DNA from: Cryptomeria japonica
Taxonomy: Eukaryota; Streptophyta; Pinopsida; Cupressales; Cupressaceae
Assembly (NCBI RefSeq): GCF_030272615.1
Contig: NC_081413.1
Span: forward strand, 163,897,080-163,961,079
Reading direction: 5' to 3'
DNA length: 64,000 nucleotides
The notes beneath the pieces are model-generated. The model did no database searches, was not told the origin of the DNA, and saw nothing but the letters and a program-made list of their open reading frames with translations. Every line of letters starts with the position of its first letter. The first letter of the stretch is position 1. A program made the position numbers and the translations under genes. Below are positions 11,641 through 24,350 of this stretch, in pieces.

Positions 11641-13559
11641 AAAGTCCTAGAAAAAAATCAATAAAAAGCATATAAAGTCCTGAAGAAATAAGTAAAAATT
11701 AGAAAAGCAGAAAATCCCTAAAAGGCATAAAACAGTGAAAACAGAGAAGAAAACCAAAATATGGAAAAAAATACAATAAATTTGAACATTGAAAACCTGG
11801 TAAATAGGTGCTATCTAAAAGTGGGTTCTGCCATCTATGAGATCGCTTTGTGCACCTATCCACTCCATCCTACCACATTTATCGCTTCCATCTATCCTAG
11901 CTCATCCATTTCATCTTTCATGTCCATTTCTTTGAATCATTAGCAAAAAATATGAAACTTACCAACAATTATCAATCTTTGACATACTTATCATAGTCAT
12001 TGTCTTAGATTTTCTCAAAATCAATCAATCTACATTTGTATCTCACCATGGTTTGGATCTTGATAAATTCATACATCCACAATAAAGTTTTGTTTCCACT
12101 GGGGAAAAATCCTAATTCCTTTTGCTAAGGTGATCTTTTGAATCTTTTAAAATCCAAAACATTCAAAAAATTTAGAAAAACCAAAAACACCTAGGGTTTT
12201 GAAACAAAGAACAAGCAACAAAGCAACGACGATCAAGGCCTTTTATAAAAACTGAATCATGAAACTCAAAAAATAAAGATTCAACCAACAAGTAATGAAA
12301 GATTATCAATGATCATTGATCAAGATGACTATATCACTTAATGCCCACGAGAATATGTGAATGACATACAAGATTCGGTGTTTATATCTTGATTTTATTG
12401 CTAATCATGTACTCTATGCGACTCAAGGATTCCATGACTAGAGAAGCTATGATGGGGAATGATTATTTTCTTTGATTGTTGTCTATGGTTTATCTCTTAT
12501 TAAGGTATGTACTTGTCTAAGGATATGATTGGAAAAAGATAAAGGAGGATGATCCAAGTCATGCATGAAAGGGGATAATCCTTGTCTGTTCTGCAAGAAA
12601 TACTCAAGTCAACTTGATTCATTATATCAAGTTGCTTGTATATACTTGCTATATCAAATCCATGTAAGAAATACTTAGGTTAGCTTGGATCATTATGTCA
12701 AGTTGATTGTATTTTCTTACAACATTTTAAAGCTCTATGATGAAATCAAGCACTGTTACAAGACAACATATAAAGAATGGAAGTATCATTTTAGTTAGAT
12801 CATTTTTAGATTAGCTCATTAATTCATCTACATTATAAGCATTCATTGCCAATTGTATTATAAGAATATCATTTCATTCAGAGATCAATGGTCATAAATA
12901 CATATTGAGTATACTTGGACAAACAAAAAAAAACAATTTGCATTTGATCACTGTAGGTGCATTTAGCTTTAGAATCATTTCAATCATCATTCATTTTATT
13001 TAGCTGCATTTCAATCATTTCATTAGTTTATATTCCATTAAGTGCATTTCATGATCATGTATATATCATCATTATTATTTGCATTAGGATCATTATCATT
13101 GTAGTTCTTTTTATCCATTAAGATCATTTAGTTTCATCTTTGCACTAAGATTCATAATCTTTATAAGCATTACTTATAAGAATCAAAAACATTTCATATC
13201 AATCATTTGCATTTCAAATCACTATATGCATACACATCATTATAAAACAAAATCAACATTCATTTGTATCATTTAAGTTAGTGATCATTTTCATTTGCAT
13301 CCATGATCATCAAAATCAAAAACCAAAAGCATTTTTCATTTCATCATCATTACATCATATAGAGAATCATCATCATGAAAATAAAAGAAAAGAAATGAAC
13401 ATCATTCATGTAATCAATGCATATAGATCATCATCATATAGAGTAACATGCATAATCAAAGATCATCATATAGAGTCCATGTATGCATATAGATCATCAT
13501 AAAACAATAAAAATTTCAAGTATACAATGATATCAGATCAAAAATACAAATGCCTCATC
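11641..13559. other. AT-rich spacer (right copy)
   Basis: Reverse-complement counterpart of 5400-7112. No supported gene. It contains the paired 45-base repeats at about 12594-12717 and low-complexity catcat/atcattt sequence at 12950-13510. A short open stretch at 13281-13502 is made of these His/Ile-rich repeats and is not treated as a gene. Confidence 0.55.
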
Positions 13560-14573
13560 AATATAAATCAAGTCAAGGATGTCCTGTGCCACTACCACCT
13601 GACTTTGTCCACCTCTGTGGCTGTGGGCGAGAAGATCCTCCAGATGCCTATCCTGCATGATCACCACTCCTCTGAGGAGGTATCATGACTCCATCGCTAC
13701 TAGTATCCATCCTTACAGTGGTGTGATAGCTAACTTCCCTCTATTTCTCTGTAACTATTTCCTTATATAATCATTGCTAATGTGTTGTCTCCTTCCCGAC
13801 TTGAAATAGTTATTTGACGGTATCAGCTAAGAGAGTGCCAAATCCAACCCACTAAATGTGATCAAGAAGACTTTGAGTATCCTTTTGTCTCCTAACAGCC
13901 TTGTCTCTCTCTGTCATAAGTGTCTGCACCCGTGCTTTAAGCTGATCTAGCTATGCTCTGAGATTCTCCAACATATCCTGCTGAGGAACATGACCCTGAA
14001 TCCCCTCATCTCCACCTCCTTGTCCACCTACTAGAATCTTAGCTTGAGTAGCTCTCAGAACCCATCATCTAATGAGAGGAACATCATCCTTTGAATCCTC
14101 CTCTCCACCATGAGCTGCAATAACCCTATGGTCTGGATGAATCTAACCAAAATTAATGCCTCTCCCACAACCTCCATCCTTTCCAATGCTCTTACCTCCT
14201 CCTTTAGAGGGTAATCCTCTCATTGATCTCATACTTGTCCTACCAGTCTCCCTCCCAATCAATCCTGCATCTCTCCCACCCATGGGAAGTGGTCTCCCAA
14301 TCTTTCCAACCGGTCCAAAAGGTACTCCATGGACTCTCAATCAACCTCCTCTCCGTCTGGGTCTCCTACTACCTCTGCCTCCATCTCCTCCCTCATTTCC
14401 ATCACCTCTGGCCTCCTAAACAACTCTAAGCTCTCATCTCCAGAGCTAGGAGGAGGGTCTATTGGATCAGTAATCCAAGGAAAAGGGTGTGCAAGCATGT
14501 ACTGAGCATAATCCCTAGTCACACCAAGATCTAGAATGTGTGATCTCAAATCATAAGCCACCCTAGGAGTAGC
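13560..14573 (-). pseudogene. Antisense PMD ORF, C-terminal half (copy 2)
   Basis: Matches 4310-5400. It starts mid-gene with ATPRVAYDLRSHILDLGV and YAQYMLAHPFPWITDP, then PPPSSGDE. The Gly/Arg-rich part at 14340-14143 (PFGPVGKIGRPLPMGGRDAG) and the acidic and helical tail follow. The Plant Mobile Domain itself is absent because the arm ends at 14573. Frameshift near 14340. The Gly/Arg-rich section is one of the best conserved parts between the two copies, which suggests it was under some constraint. Confidence 0.7.
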
Positions 14574-14580
14574 CAAAAAA

Positions 14581-16531
14581 TCTGATTGCGGGATAGGTCA
14601 GGAGGAAGGATATTCTCTTTTATGTATTGATAAGTTTGGCCATATAAGGATTGATCAGTTCCGGATATATGGAAAATCATGTAGGTATGTTGGAATTGAA
14701 TGGTAGGGGTTAAGATATCTTCCACCAAGAATTTGTAACATTGTTGATTCTCCTTATTTTGCAAGAGAGATGCTATTGTAGCCATTGCATCTGTTGCTTT
14801 ATTCTCATTTCTTGGGATCGGAGTGAATGATACTTCTTCAAAGTGTTCTTGAAACTCTTCTATCAACTGTTTGTATGACATGAGCTTATCATCCTTAGTT
14901 TGATAATCATTATTTATTCAGTTGATGATAAGCTGTGAATCATCATAGACATGTAATTCCTTGATATTCCATTCAATAACCATTTTGAGCCCAATATTCA
15001 ATGCTTCATATTCTTTAGTATTGTTTGTGCATGAAAACCTTAGTCTATATAATTTTGGAATTGTATGTCCCTGAGGTGTAATGAACAAAATTCCTGCACC
15101 TGATCCATATTGTGTATAGGAACCATCAAAGTACAACTCCCAAAATTTTGTACTTATTGTTAGAATTTCTACATCAGGAAATTCAATGTGCAATGGTATG
15201 TCATCTTGTAAGGGTGCTTTAGATAATTGATCAGTAATGACTTTTCCTTTGATAGCTTTTCGATCAACATATTCTATATCAAACTCACTTAGTACCATAA
15301 CCCATTTTTCCATTCTCCCTATCAAAGTTGACTTGTTCAACAAATACTTTAGTGGATCTATTTTTGTTATCAGTTTCATAGAATGAGTCAGCATATAATG
15401 TTGTAGTTTCTAAGTTGCAAATATAACTGCTATGCATGTCTTCTCTACTAATGTATAGTTTAATTCATAGCTGAAAAGTGTTCTACAAATGTAATAGACT
15501 GCTCTTTCTTTACCTTCTTCATCATCCTGTGCTAAAAGAGCTCCTAATGATACATTTGTCATCAAGTTATAAAGCAACAATGGTTTCCCTTTGATTGGTG
15601 ATACAAGTACTGGAGGATTCATGAGATATTCTTTGATTTGCATAAAAGCCTCTTCACACTTCTGATCCCATTTCAATGGAATATTCTTATGTAAAAGATA
15701 AGTGAATGGATGACATCTATCTACTAATTGAGAGAGAAATCTTCTGATCGATTGCAATCTCCCTTGTAGAGAACACAATTGACTTATGTTCCTGGGTGAC
15801 TCCATTTCCATGATAGCTTTGACCTTTTCTAGATCTACTTCAATTCCACGATCTGATATAATGTACCCAAGAATTTTTCCAAAGGTTACTCCAAATGCAA
15901 ATTTATTTGGATTTAATCTTAACTGATATCTTTCAAGCCTATCAAAAATCTTGCCCAATATGTTCAAATGTTCTTTTCTTGTATGAAATTTTGCAAGTAT
16001 ATCATCTACATAATCTTCCAGAAATGTATGCGTCATATCATGAAAAATTACTGTCATAGCTCTTTGATAAGTTGCTCCTGCATTCTTAAGCCCAAATGGC
16101 ATAACATTCCATCAATAAGTACCCCATGCATAGGTGAATGCTATCTTTTCTTGATCTTCAGGGGAAATTCTTATTTGATTGTATCTTGAGAATCCATCCA
16201 TTAATGAAAACATCTCATGTCCTACTGATAAGTCCACAATTATATCAATGTTGGGTAGTGGGGAATCATCTTTGGGACATGCCTTGTTTAAATCTCTTAA
16301 ATCAGTGCAAACTCTTATGCTTTTATCTGGCTTTGACACTTGCAAAATGCTTGAAACCCATTCTAGATAGGCAATAGGTCTTATGAAACCCACATCCAAT
16401 AGTTTCTTTAGCTCAAATTTTACAAGGAGAGCGATGTGTGGATGCATCTTCCTTAGCTTTTGTTTAACTGGTTTTTCTTTTAGATCCATGTTGAGATGAT
16501 GAATGATAAGATCTAGATTAAGTCCTAGCAT
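14581..16531 (-). pseudogene. Gypsy RT, RNase H and second RNase H (copy 2)
   Basis: Best preserved pol segment of E, in one frame with a few stops. RT starts at 16531 with HPHIALLVKFELKKLLDVGF, then RDLNKACPKDDSPLPNIDI, MPFGLKNAGATYQRAM (16102) and the catalytic YVDD (16012-16001). The RT-linked RNase H is near 15640-15410 (KGKPLLLYNLMTNVSLGALL, KERAVYYICRTLFSYELNY). A linker follows (KYLLNKSTLIGRMEKWVMVL). The second RNase H has YFDGSYTQYGSGAGI (about 15160), KEYEALNIGLK, VYDDSQLI and IPRNENKATDAMATI (about 14800). The block ends at 14581, where integrase should begin. In-frame stops lie near 16110, 15405 and 14915. Confidence 0.9.
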
Positions 16532-18460
16532 GTCTGCATAGGACCAAGAAAAATTTATCTTTGTCTGACAAATTCTATGTATTCTTTCCTCTTTTCATCT
16601 AATAATGATGCAATAGGATGAAGTATCTTGGGATCCTTTTGTGTGTCAATGTTTATTGCTTCTATTGGTTCTATTAGAATAGCATACCTCTCCTAGAAAT
16701 ATGCAAGGAGGATGTCAACTTTTCCATCTTTTGGTGCCTCAAAGAGGTTTTCATCATCAAATATTTCCTTTATTTTTCCTCTTGATTGATCTAGTGTTGC
16801 CATGAAATGGTTTTCAACACTACGTCTTTTTCCTTGTTTTATTTCAATTTTGCGACTCGAAAGTTTGGCATTCTCCTAATTGCAGGAAATGTTACTTGAT
16901 TCCATGATGGAAGATATCTTAGGTGTTATGGGTTCTATGACATTAAGATACACAACTAAGTCATGGTCACTGGAAAAGCAATTTAGGGTTTTCTAGATTA
17001 TCCCAATCAATTAGTTCTGGATGAAGAAGGGGTAAGTCATCGTCATCGTCATTGTTATGTGCTTCAAGGTTCATGACATAATAGTCAAAATTTGGCATAG
17101 AGTAGGTAATGCCATAGATAGAATGATCTTGAGGATAGTATTTCCCAAGTGTTCTCCAATCAGTTCTAACAAAATCAGTATTGGTATTTTGTAGTTCACA
17201 TTCAAGTGACTCTTCATTTGATGTTTGTCCCTCAAATGAATGGATTATATCAACACACACATCTTTAACACTGCAAGTTCCTTCTTGATTAATTTTAATA
17301 GATTCATTTGTATTTTGAAGTTGACATACTTTTGCACATGATATAGAGAATTATTTTGTTGTCTTCTATCTTCTCTTGAACTTAGCTTCTTCTGGACTAA
17401 TAGTCAATCCTACTTGACTATCTATTAGTTCTTACATGATTCTTTCATACATTGGTACGTCTTTCTCATCATTTGATAGAAATCTGATATTTCTTGATGC
17501 CTGATCAATAATTGTTTGTGTTTCTTGTGGCATTACTTCTTGTTCTTTTTCATCCTCTTTCTTTTGTCTTGTATATGCCTCTTTTCTCTGGATTTTGAGT
17601 TCTTCTTGTCTTTTTTCTAGCTCTATTCTTTGTTTTGTAAAAGACAAATCTTCATTTGTGATAACTTCTTGCTCTTCATTCTTTTTTTCACTCAATACAC
17701 TAGATGATACATTTGGACCCCATTCATAGTCTTTTGAATCTGTCTCTGAACCATTTTCTAGGATTACACCATTATACCATACAAGAATCTTGTATGGTTC
17801 AAATAGTTCTCTAATTTCAACCATCTCTTCTTTCACTACTTCTGGAATATCTTGCTCAAATTTAGCACTTGCTCATATTCCTTGAACTTGTTTACAAGAT
17901 TCTTCTTCTCTTTTGATTGCAAGTTCTTCCTGTTGTTTCTCATATTCTTCTTGTTTTTTATTATTGGCTACTATTTATGTTGCTTGGTGTATCTTTTCTT
18001 TCCATGGTTCTTCTTTAGGGACTACTTTCTTTCTCCACTTTGTCTTTTGATAATTATGTTACTTTTGATTTGATTTTGGATATCCAAGTACTGATTTATC
18101 TTCTTTAGATTATGAGTGAGGACAAATAGGTTCTGAAATACCTTGTTGTCACTTACCAATTGGTACTTTTCCTTCATATCCCATTTTTTGCATGATCTTA
18201 TAACCATTGCCATAATACTCTATAGGAATATTGATTTCTGTAGTTATTGCTATAGTTTCATTTTCATCTTTGTACAACCAACCAAGAATGTCCTTGTCTT
18301 CAGTCTCTTCAGCAAGTGTTCTAGCTCTAATAAATGCTCCATTAAATATTTCTTTTTACTTTTCTGATATCTGTGGTTGAACGTTTGTAGGCTTTCCATA
18401 TGATTTAGGTGAAAGTGGAAAATTATGTAAAGAATATTTACCCATTCCTTTATCATTTAA
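16532..18460 (-). pseudogene. Linker region of E polyprotein, function not recognised
   Basis: Between protease and RT. Two longer frames are visible: 17836-17432, which is Glu/Lys/Gln-rich and probably helical (RIELEKRQEELKIQRKEAYT), and 17260-16967, with a run of Asp (NNDDDDDLPLLHPELIDWDN). These resemble the variable linker that Tat elements carry between protease and RT. I cannot assign a domain. Several stops and frame changes are present. Confidence 0.5.
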
Positions 18461-19499
18461 TTAGAGCTTTTTCTTGAAGGTTTCCCATAATTTTTCTTGA
18501 ATTTCTTTAGTAGGATATACTAATTCTCTGTTATGTGGAACTCTTGTATCTTGTTTTGGCTTTAGTTTATTGCAATATTGGCTGGAGTCTGCAATTATAG
18601 TGACCTCTTGTCCCTCATGAGGAAACTTTACACATTGGTGATATGTAGAAGGAATTGCTTGCATGTTGTGAATCCATGGTCTTCCTAGAAAAATATTATA
18701 AGAGAGATTCAAATCTAAAACCTAGCATAATGTATTCCTTTTCATAGGTCCTATTTTGATTGGTAACACCACAATTCCTTTAGAAGAACTCTCTTCTTCA
18801 TCATAAGCCTTAATGGTTATTTTCTTCTTTGGATCTACTGCATTTTCTGAATATCCCAAAGCCATTATTAAACTTAATGCACAAATATTTAATCCAGTTC
18901 CATCATCTATGAGTACGCGTTTGACACAAGTTTTGTGAATGGTGACTTCAACATGTAAGGGAGTATTGTGAGGATGTTGTAAGGCTGCATCGTCATTTTC
19001 AGAAAATGATAAGCAATGAGGGGCTATAAGGTGTCCCATCATGTTTTGGAACTGATCTACATCCAAGTCTTTTGAAATTGTTGTTTTTGTTAGAGCTTTT
19101 ACCAAAATTTCCTTATGCATAGGTGAAACTTTGAGAAGCTCTAAAATTAATATTTGAGCAGGTATTCTTTGCAATTGTTCCACTAAGTTATATTGTTGTG
19201 AAGTGGATGTTGATTCATTTGTTATACCTAGAAATGTAACCTTTGCTTTGCTTCTTGTAATGACATTGATTGGTTCTGAAGGTGTGTTATCTTTAACAAT
19301 GATGATATTTACAACGTAATCATACATATAAGTGTAGTTCACTTTGGCTTTTCCTTTGTCATCTTTTGATTTAGATTGTTCACCTTTTTCATAATGTGGA
19401 AGTGGAGTTTTAAAGGCTAGATGTGATTCATTTGTCTTATGACTATCCACTGTGATAGTTTCATTATTGATTAAATCTTCGATAAGGTGTTTCAATCTT
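18461..19499 (-). pseudogene. Gypsy protease region of element E
   Basis: Retroviral-type aspartic protease. The active-site region is VLIDDGTGLNICALSLIMAL (about 18912-18855), matching the Tat pattern D-G-(A/S/T)-G-(L/I)-N-(I/L). Downstream KIGPMKRN and [17 protein letters not shown] (18705-18655) are the flap and C-terminal helix motifs of gypsy proteases. A stop near 18720 separates these two parts. Upstream is a Ser/Thr/Lys-rich linker with NVITRSKAKVTF. The region continues without a clear boundary from the gag zinc-knuckle-like segment. Confidence 0.8.
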
Positions 19500-20977
19500 T
19501 GAAAATCATTAGTTTGGTGTCCTTTATTTTGATGGTAATTGCAAAAAAGATTGTCATTCCACTAATTAGGTTTGACTTGTGGTTCATAACTTCTTGCTTC
19601 TGGTAAAATAATCAGTTTATTCACAAGAAGAGTTTTCAAAGCTGATTCCAAGGGTTCTCCTATGTTTGTGAATTTCTTGTGAGGATTGGAGAAGAAAGAT
19701 TTGGATTTATTATTTTCTTGATTGTTATTGTTTGGTATTTGACTTGATAGATTAAAGATTGGTTGTTGTTTTGTAGCATTATTGTCATCATTTCCTCCAT
19801 TGATGACATTCCTATTCTTTGACTAGAATTTGGGTTTGTCATTATTATTATTGTTGTTGTTTTTGTTGCTATTGTAGGAATTATTGTAAAGCTTTAGCTC
19901 TCCTTTCTTTACCATTGCGTCTTCTAGTTTTAGACCATTCTCAATCATCTTTGCAAAAGGAGGACATTGCATTTTTAGATGATAACTCATTTAACTGACA
20001 ATATTATCAATGAATATGTCCATTTTCTCATGATTCAGGTACATCCCTTGGATACCTATTAAACATTTGCTTCCATCACTATAATAAGATCATGAAAGAT
20101 TCACCATTATTTTGCTTAACATTGCATAAATCCAACATTGTTATCTCATTTCTTACATTGTAGGAGTATTGTGAAATAAACCTATTCATGAGTTCTTCAA
20201 AAGATTTGATTCCAGATGGTAATCTTGAGAACCATTCCATTGATTGTCTATTTAAACTCCTAGGGAATACACGCATTAGGTAATTTTCATCGTGTGAAAA
20301 TTCCATACTCATAGTACAAAATTCCCTAATGTGATCTTGAGGATCAGATTTCCCATCGTATTTATCATATTTAGGGATCTCGCAATGCTATGGAAATGGT
20401 ATCAGATTTAAACTTTTGTCAAAAGGATACATGAAGATATCTTCCAATGAATACTTCTTGGAACTCATTCTATTCTACATATCTTGTATTTGTTGTTGTA
20501 GAGTTTGTATTTGGTGAGTGAGATTTAACAAAGGATTATCCATATGGTTTCTCCTTGTCTCTTCATAAGTTCTTCTATCACTATGCTCTCTTCTTGTGTC
20601 ATTGTGTTCTTTTCTTGTTTTATCTCCCCTTGTTTCTTGATGGCTTTCTTTGTTTATATCTTTGTTATTTTGATCATCTGTGTTTTGAGTGTTACTTGTC
20701 TCCACATCTTGTTTCAAGCCTTCTATGTTAAAGTCTTGTGGCAATTTAGCTCTTGATTTTGCCAACATTAAAAGATATTTTTCTTTTTGTTTTGCTAATA
20801 ATTTTTCCATTAGCCTATCAAATTTGAAATCTTGCTCAAGGTCTCTAATGGTGTTATTGACTGCTTCTTCATCAACAGTCGTATACCCAAAGTTTAGAAC
20901 ATTGAATTATCTTCTTCCTCCATTTGTTTTTGTTGTTTTCTGAATTGTTCCTATTGAGTTCTAGTCCAAACTGGCAT
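19500..20977 (-). pseudogene. Gypsy gag of element E
   Basis: Probable start is the ATG at 20977 (MPVWTRTQ), because element D begins similarly at 56959 (MPILTRAR). KYLLMLAKSRAKLPQDFNIE (about 20770) is shared with D's gag. The retrotransposon gag domain lies at about 20400-20080: KYDKYDGKSDPQDHIREF, then RSLNRQSMEWFSRLPSGIKS and FISQYSYNVRN. An Asn-rich tract (19870-19700) follows. A degenerate knuckle has FCNYHQNKGHQTNDFQRLKH (about 19550), close to the CxxH...GH...C knuckle of Tat gags but with its last Cys lost. Internal stops and frameshifts are present. Confidence 0.8.
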
Positions 20978-23189
20978 GTGATTGTTTTCAAAAAATTTCT
21001 GAAGTTTTGACCTTCTAAAAATAACTCAATAGGTGATTATTGGTTTAGGAAGGTACACTTTGTTGATTTTACCACTATTGTTGGTTCATTGTGATAAAGT
21101 GTCTCTTTGTTGAAAAGCAAGTCCTTGAAAAATTTCTCCATCAAATTGTGTCCCACAGCCACGTAAATAGTGATGAAAATGGTGTAGGAATGTCCTATGT
21201 TTTAACAAGATCTTGCAATTGATATACAAAAATCTTATCCTTTTCTGAGTAGCTTTATAACTGGGCTTTCTTTTCTTAAGGCAATATTTAAAAGTCATAT
21301 AAGCATATGATAGTTTACAAGTTTGCTTGATTCTAATGTGAGTGCAATTCTGATTTTGATATAACCTAGGCTCAAAATAGGAAAGATATATCCAAGATAA
21401 TGAACACAAGGTGGATTGATCAAGTTTCATGATAGAGGATTTGATATATCTTGATGAGAAATTGATAATGATGTTGATTTTTTTGCACTTAATATGTTTA
21501 AATCACTAGCTTGTTGAATGTTTTATGCTTATGGAAACCTTTTGGAAATAGCCTGTTGGATTCATAACCCAGTTATCGAACTATTTTGAAGATGTGTGAT
21601 AGTTTAAAGACAAGAAGTGTTTTTATACTGACTTTGAAATTTTAGTTTGATATTCTTTGTCTTAGATGTGAGAAAGCATTTGTGCTAACTCTTTGCTCAA
21701 AAGTGCTAACTTATGGGAAAAATGCGCTGCTTTGTTGCTTGAAAGTGCTGCTCTGACTATGTTTCGAGGATTTTTCAATTTTTCCAGCAAGTTCTTAGAT
21801 TTTTGCTCATTTTTAGATGATGATTTTCTTCAATTTTTGACCATTCTGAGCACGTTATAGACATAGAAGATACAATGTTTGAAAAACAAAATGCACAAGC
21901 AAGTACAAATCCTATGGCAGGATGAGACAATAATTGTTGAATCTCACATGGGGTTTCCCTTGAGGATATGCTATTCAGAGTGGATATTTAGATGCTTGAC
22001 CCCACTGGCTCCACCCTCGACACTCACTTCTCTGGGGTAGCTAGGGACCAATTTCCATGAAAACTCCCCATGGCAGACTTTATATCTCTACTAAGAACTG
22101 TATATGTGTGAGCCGCTTTAGAGGTTTGACCTCCTGCACCAACAATTAGAATGATTTTGGCAACTAGTACAAGTGGTTTTAGTAAAGGCTTATGGCCATG
22201 TGGCCATACATGTGACACTTTCATCTTTGTAAATATAGAAGGTTACCATCCTATAGAGGTTACGCTCCATAAGGTTTATGGGGAAACATAGTGTTGGTAT
22301 GAATTTATCAACACATGTTGTTTGTGACTTTCATCACAAACACAATTTATGTAGAGTGGATCGGAAGGACCTGGTATTAACCCATTTCCACTTTGGGTTG
22401 TTCCCCTCTCACTGGTCCCCTTAAGGAAGCTCGGGAAGGTAGACCCTCTAAAGGTTACACATAAAAGAGAGTAGTTCTAGTTTTTTGATCACCGTATGAG
22501 GGTGGAAGCATACTTACCTACTACTTCATCAAGCACAAAAAACACAAATTTATTTTAGCCCTCTACAATCTATGTGCAACTACTTTAAAGAAGTCACTCA
22601 AAATATAAGTTGCATGCTATCGATTTATCCCTTAGTTAAGCTAAATGAGAAGGACATGATCTGTTACTTTCCAAAATAAAAACTCTTAATTAACTATGTG
22701 AGGAAATGCATGAAGTTTTCTTAAAAACAAGCCTACACATAGATATGTTAGTAGTTTGAAATTTTCAGTTCTTGGACATTCGGATCTGTAGAAAATTTTT
22801 CTTAGTTGCAAATAAAAGCGTTGTCCTAGCAAATGCGCTGTCTTCCACCTCAAAAGCACTAACCTAGAGGATAGAAGCGTGAACCTGCAATACAAAAGCA
22901 TTGCTCTGTGGACTAAAATGCAAGAATTCACCAACAAAAGCGCTAACCAAAATGAAAAATGCGTTGATCTCAAAGGAAAAAGTGCTAATCTAAGAATCAA
23001 ATACATTGATTTGCCAACAAAAGCAATAACCTAAATGCCAAATGCGCTAACTTGTGAGACAAAAGTGTTAATCTATTAAATAAAAGCACTGTTAGAACTC
23101 ACACAAGCATGAATCTAGATTACAAATGCATTAAACTTATGTTTGTGAGAACTAGATAGGATATTAGAAAGATATATGCGAGGCTCCAG
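20978..23189 (-). repeat. Long 5' leader of E with GTTAGCGC-type motif array
   Basis: No gene supported. On the plus strand the words gcgctaac, agtgctaac and aaatgcgct recur irregularly at 21670-21780 and densely at 22790-23130. On the minus (sense) strand they therefore read gttagcgc(a/t)ttt. The same motif, in sense relative to the PMD ORF, precedes that ORF at 2685-2990. The middle part (21900-22560) is unique, GC-richer and without recognisable content. Confidence 0.6.
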
Positions 23190-23209
23190 CCCCATGGTGG
23201 GCGCCAAAA
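23190..23209 (-). promoter_or_regulatory. Primer binding site of element E
   Basis: Minus-strand sequence after the 5' LTR end is ttttggcgcccaccatgggg. This is the Tat/Ogre-type PBS; element D has the related attggtgcccactgtgggg. It is not the initiator-Met PBS used by the copia elements here. The exact primer tRNA cannot be decided by eye. Confidence 0.75.
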
Positions 23210-24350
23210 TGTGTCGACTTGAATTTCATCATCAGAATACTACTTGCAACATATTAGTTTCACAAAATACAAAGGAAATGCTATAGGAAATCCAAACTAA
23301 ACCAATGAAACTACATGAAATGAATAGTAAAATAAAAACCATATTATTACCTTCATGATTTAAGTCTCATTGTGTCCTAACTCCACTGTTCCTAGTTGCA
23401 GATGATTTCCTCTCAAACAAGCACTGATAGCTTCCAAGATGGCATATGAAGAATGGATTGATAGGTGATAGTTAATTGATACTATGATATGCAATGCAAA
23501 TGATTTAAATCTAAAATGATATATGCTAAATGAGAAATGCTAAATTGCTAATTGCTTCAAGGTAAAAACTCACAGATGCATAAGTTTTCTCAATTGTTAA
23601 CTTGAAGACTAACTTTTTCTCAACTCAAACTCCTACTTTTAGAGACTTTTGAGAGGATAAGATGATGTGTCATGGATCAACAGTCATGATCAGATCTATA
23701 AATTTGGATGGTTGTGAGCAAAGGTGAAGGTTGAGAGAAAGGGGGAAGGAGAAGACAAGCGTCACTCATCTCACCTTGACTGGGTTGCTGATTGAGGGAA
23801 TCTAGGGATGATTGGAGAATATTTAGGCATGAGAGGACAAGTGGACTCAAGCCCTTCCTAAGATGTAGGGATGTTGGAGAGAATATATAAGAAGGATAAG
23901 AAATATGGATGCATACATAATATTTCATTTATTTTGGAAGTTGGAGATAAGTGGCTAATTAATATTTTATTTATTTTAATTTTGTTGAATTAATTTAGCC
24001 ACATGATGGATGAGTTGGCAAAGGAAAGATGAAGTGGAGATGGAAGCTGAGTTGGAAAAGGGGTTTAAGAAATCATTTAATATTTGAGACTATAGGATAG
24101 AAGAATAATAATTAAATATTAGATATTTAATTGATTAGAGGAATAATTAAATATTAGATATTTAATTAATTGATTAGCAGGAAAGGATAAGTGAATTAAT
24201 TAATAAAATATTTCAATTAAATTAATTAATAGGACATGAAATGAATTAAATAAATTAATCTTTTCAATTTATCTATTTAATAGAAGAATAATTATTAAAT
24301 AAATATAAAATATTTATTTAATTGCTCATAGCCATTTTTATGTGTATACG
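23210..24350 (-). repeat. 5' LTR of element E
   Basis: Direct repeat of 995-2176 in the same orientation, bounded by tgtgtcgactt on the PBS side and by atgtgtatacg at 24340-24350. The expected terminal TG is decayed to CG on the minus strand. The internal TATA region seen in the other LTR is weaker here (acttttagagac near 23640). The right end abuts the middle of the ORF X gene of element H at 24351. Confidence 0.8.

Larger units (their letters stand above)
10435..14573. repeat. Right arm of the roughly 4-kb inverted repeat
   Basis: Reverse complement of 4310-8257. The outer boundary falls between the PMD ORF and the RNase H of the minus-strand element (ggctactcc | aaaaaatctgattgc, 14571-14590). 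The inner boundary is near agcttatataggcgaggtct at 10434. If this arm is mentally turned around, integrase follows RNase H in the correct order. The arm is therefore most simply an inverted segment of the element whose 5' part is at 14581-24350. Confidence 0.8.
995..24350 (-). mobile_element. Composite Tat-like Ty3/gypsy element E
   Basis: Read on the minus strand: 5' LTR (24350-23210), PBS, long leader, gag (20977-19500), protease, a linker, RT, RNase H, a second RNase H (to 14581), a rearranged block, integrase (8257-7113), spacer, an antisense PMD ORF (5400-3371), PPT and 3' LTR (2176-995). Dual RNase H, a long leader and an antisense ORF between pol and the 3' LTR are known traits of the Tat/Ogre lineage. 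The stretch 8300-14580 is extra: it holds an inverted integrase-to-PMD copy, a second RNase H copy and foreign gypsy sequence. The bases next to the outer LTR ends (gtagg at 990-994, atttc at 24351-24355) do not match. This is therefore a composite of at least two copies, not one intact insertion. Confidence 0.75.

Noticed and set aside
13281-13502. His/Ile-rich short ORF
   Set aside because: It follows the catcat-type low-complexity text of the spacer and has no counterpart in the left arm at protein level.
14581-16531. Endogenous pararetrovirus (caulimovirus) RT
   Set aside because: Dual RNase H, integrase, LTRs, PBS and PPT all point to a Tat-like Ty3/gypsy element; no movement or coat protein domains are seen.
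22790-23130. CRISPR-like spaced repeats
   Set aside because: The repeated word is only about 8-10 bases, spacing is irregular and the context is a plant retrotransposon leader.
995-24350. E as a single intact 23-kb retrotransposon
   Set aside because: It has duplicated RNase H and integrase-PMD blocks, an inverted arm, a foreign insert and no matching target duplication.
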